A stretch of DNA of 5,865 nt from Candidatus Dormiibacterota bacterium (lineage in GTDB: Bacteria > Chloroflexota > Dormibacteria > Aeolococcales > Aeolococcaceae). Of this stretch, positions 5,571 to 5,865 are shown piece by piece. The translations under genes and the position numbers were made by a program. How positions within the stretch are numbered: position 1 is the stretch's first letter; every line of letters starts with the position of its first letter. The stretch is taken from positions 1-5,865 of the forward strand of contig PLDZ01000120.1 in NCBI GenBank assembly GCA_003136295.1, in the 5' to 3' direction. The notes beneath the pieces are model-generated. The model was not told the origin of the DNA. It saw only the letters and a program-made list of their open reading frames with translations, and did no database searches.

Positions 5571-5865
5571 CTATCCTGGGCGTTGCGCGCCGTCTCGCGT
5601 GGGTCCGCGCTCGCCGTTACCGAGCGGCAGCGAGAGGCAGCGCACCCCGCCGCCGGCCTTGAGGAACTCCCCCATCGGGAGTGCGATCGGGGTGTAGCCG
5701 GCGGCCTTCAGCGGAGCCTCCATGTGCGAGATGGTCAGCGAGGAGAGCACGTGGTTGCCGAGCGGCATCGCGTTGCAGGCGAAGCCCGCGGCCACCTCAA
5801 CCGGCACCTCGATCAGGTTCGGCACCAGCTCACGAATCAGCCGCATCGAGGCTGGAGCGAAGGCG
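5571..5865 (-). CDS. DDAH/amidinotransferase-superfamily enzyme, C-terminal fragment
   Basis: The last 97 codons are present; the N-terminus lies beyond the right edge. The fragment carries FACNAMPLGNHVL (28-40 of the fragment), the MGEFLKAGGGVRCLSLPL block (64-81) and a short Gly/Arg-rich tail. The Cys in GGGVRC (codon 5639-5637) sits where the nucleophilic Cys of guanidino-group-modifying enzymes lies: dimethylarginine dimethylaminohydrolase, arginine deiminase and amidinotransferases. These act on arginine-like substrates through a covalent thiouronium intermediate. The fragment lacks the N-terminal substrate-binding residues, so the exact reaction cannot be chosen. It runs in the same direction as the regulator gene, 50 nt upstream of it. 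A functional link with the redox operon is not evident. Confidence 0.85.
   Translation of the reverse strand, partial: AFAPASMRLIRELVPNLIEVPVEVAAGFACNAMPLGNHVLSSLTISHMEAPLKAAGYTPIALPMGEFLKAGGGVRCLSLPLGNGERGPTRDGAQRPG

Noticed and set aside
5068..5697. 209-codon open frame on the plus strand
   Set aside because: It lies antisense to the response regulator and the upstream enzyme. It is a by-product of GC-rich third positions and has no family-like sequence.

Overview
The window is GC-rich chromosomal bacterial DNA. The gene families point to an actinobacterial or related high-GC lineage: a PhoP/TcrX-type OmpR-family two-component pair, a CxxHxxC single-cluster ferredoxin, a NuoF-like flavoprotein with an SLBB domain, an ALG5/DPM1-like glycosyltransferase, and GTG and TTG starts. 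The genus cannot be named from the sequence alone. There is no sign of a phage, insertion sequence, tRNA, rRNA or CRISPR array.

Layout from left to right. (1) Positions 1-412, minus strand: the N-terminal part of a family 2 glycosyltransferase that runs off the left edge. (2) Positions 413-562: a divergent intergenic region with two exact copies of the heptamer TCACAGC in inverted orientation. (3) Positions 563-1306, plus strand: a membrane-anchored YceI-domain protein starting at TTG. (4) Positions 1302-1330: a hairpin at the convergent junction. (5) Positions 5520 down to 1326, minus strand: five tightly packed genes in transcription order. These are an OmpR/PhoP-type response regulator, a HAMP-containing sensor histidine kinase, a ferric-reductase-like haem b membrane protein, a NuoF-like FMN/Fe-S flavoprotein and a small 3Fe-4S-type ferredoxin. 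The last three junctions are overlaps of 8, 4 and 4 bases, and the regulator-kinase gap of 32 nt carries a 10-bp GC hairpin. (6) Positions 5571-5865, minus strand: the C-terminal end of a DDAH/amidinotransferase-superfamily enzyme, 50 nt upstream of the regulator.

How the genes may work together (inference): the NuoF-like protein would oxidise NAD(P)H and pass electrons through its Fe-S site and the small ferredoxin to the two-haem membrane protein, which would carry them across the membrane. The membrane protein has only the haem domain and lacks the FAD/NAD(P)H domain of classical ferric reductases, so the NuoF-like subunit would replace that domain. The kinase/regulator pair would control the module. 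The regulator has a PhoP-like DNA-binding domain, and the heptamers upstream of the YceI-like gene resemble the half-site I recall for Mycobacterium tuberculosis PhoP. This suggests that the YceI-like protein and the glycosyltransferase belong to the same regulon. The YceI-like protein could be the exported, isoprenoid- or quinone-binding partner of the redox module, echoing the E. coli yceI-yceJ (cytochrome b561) pairing.
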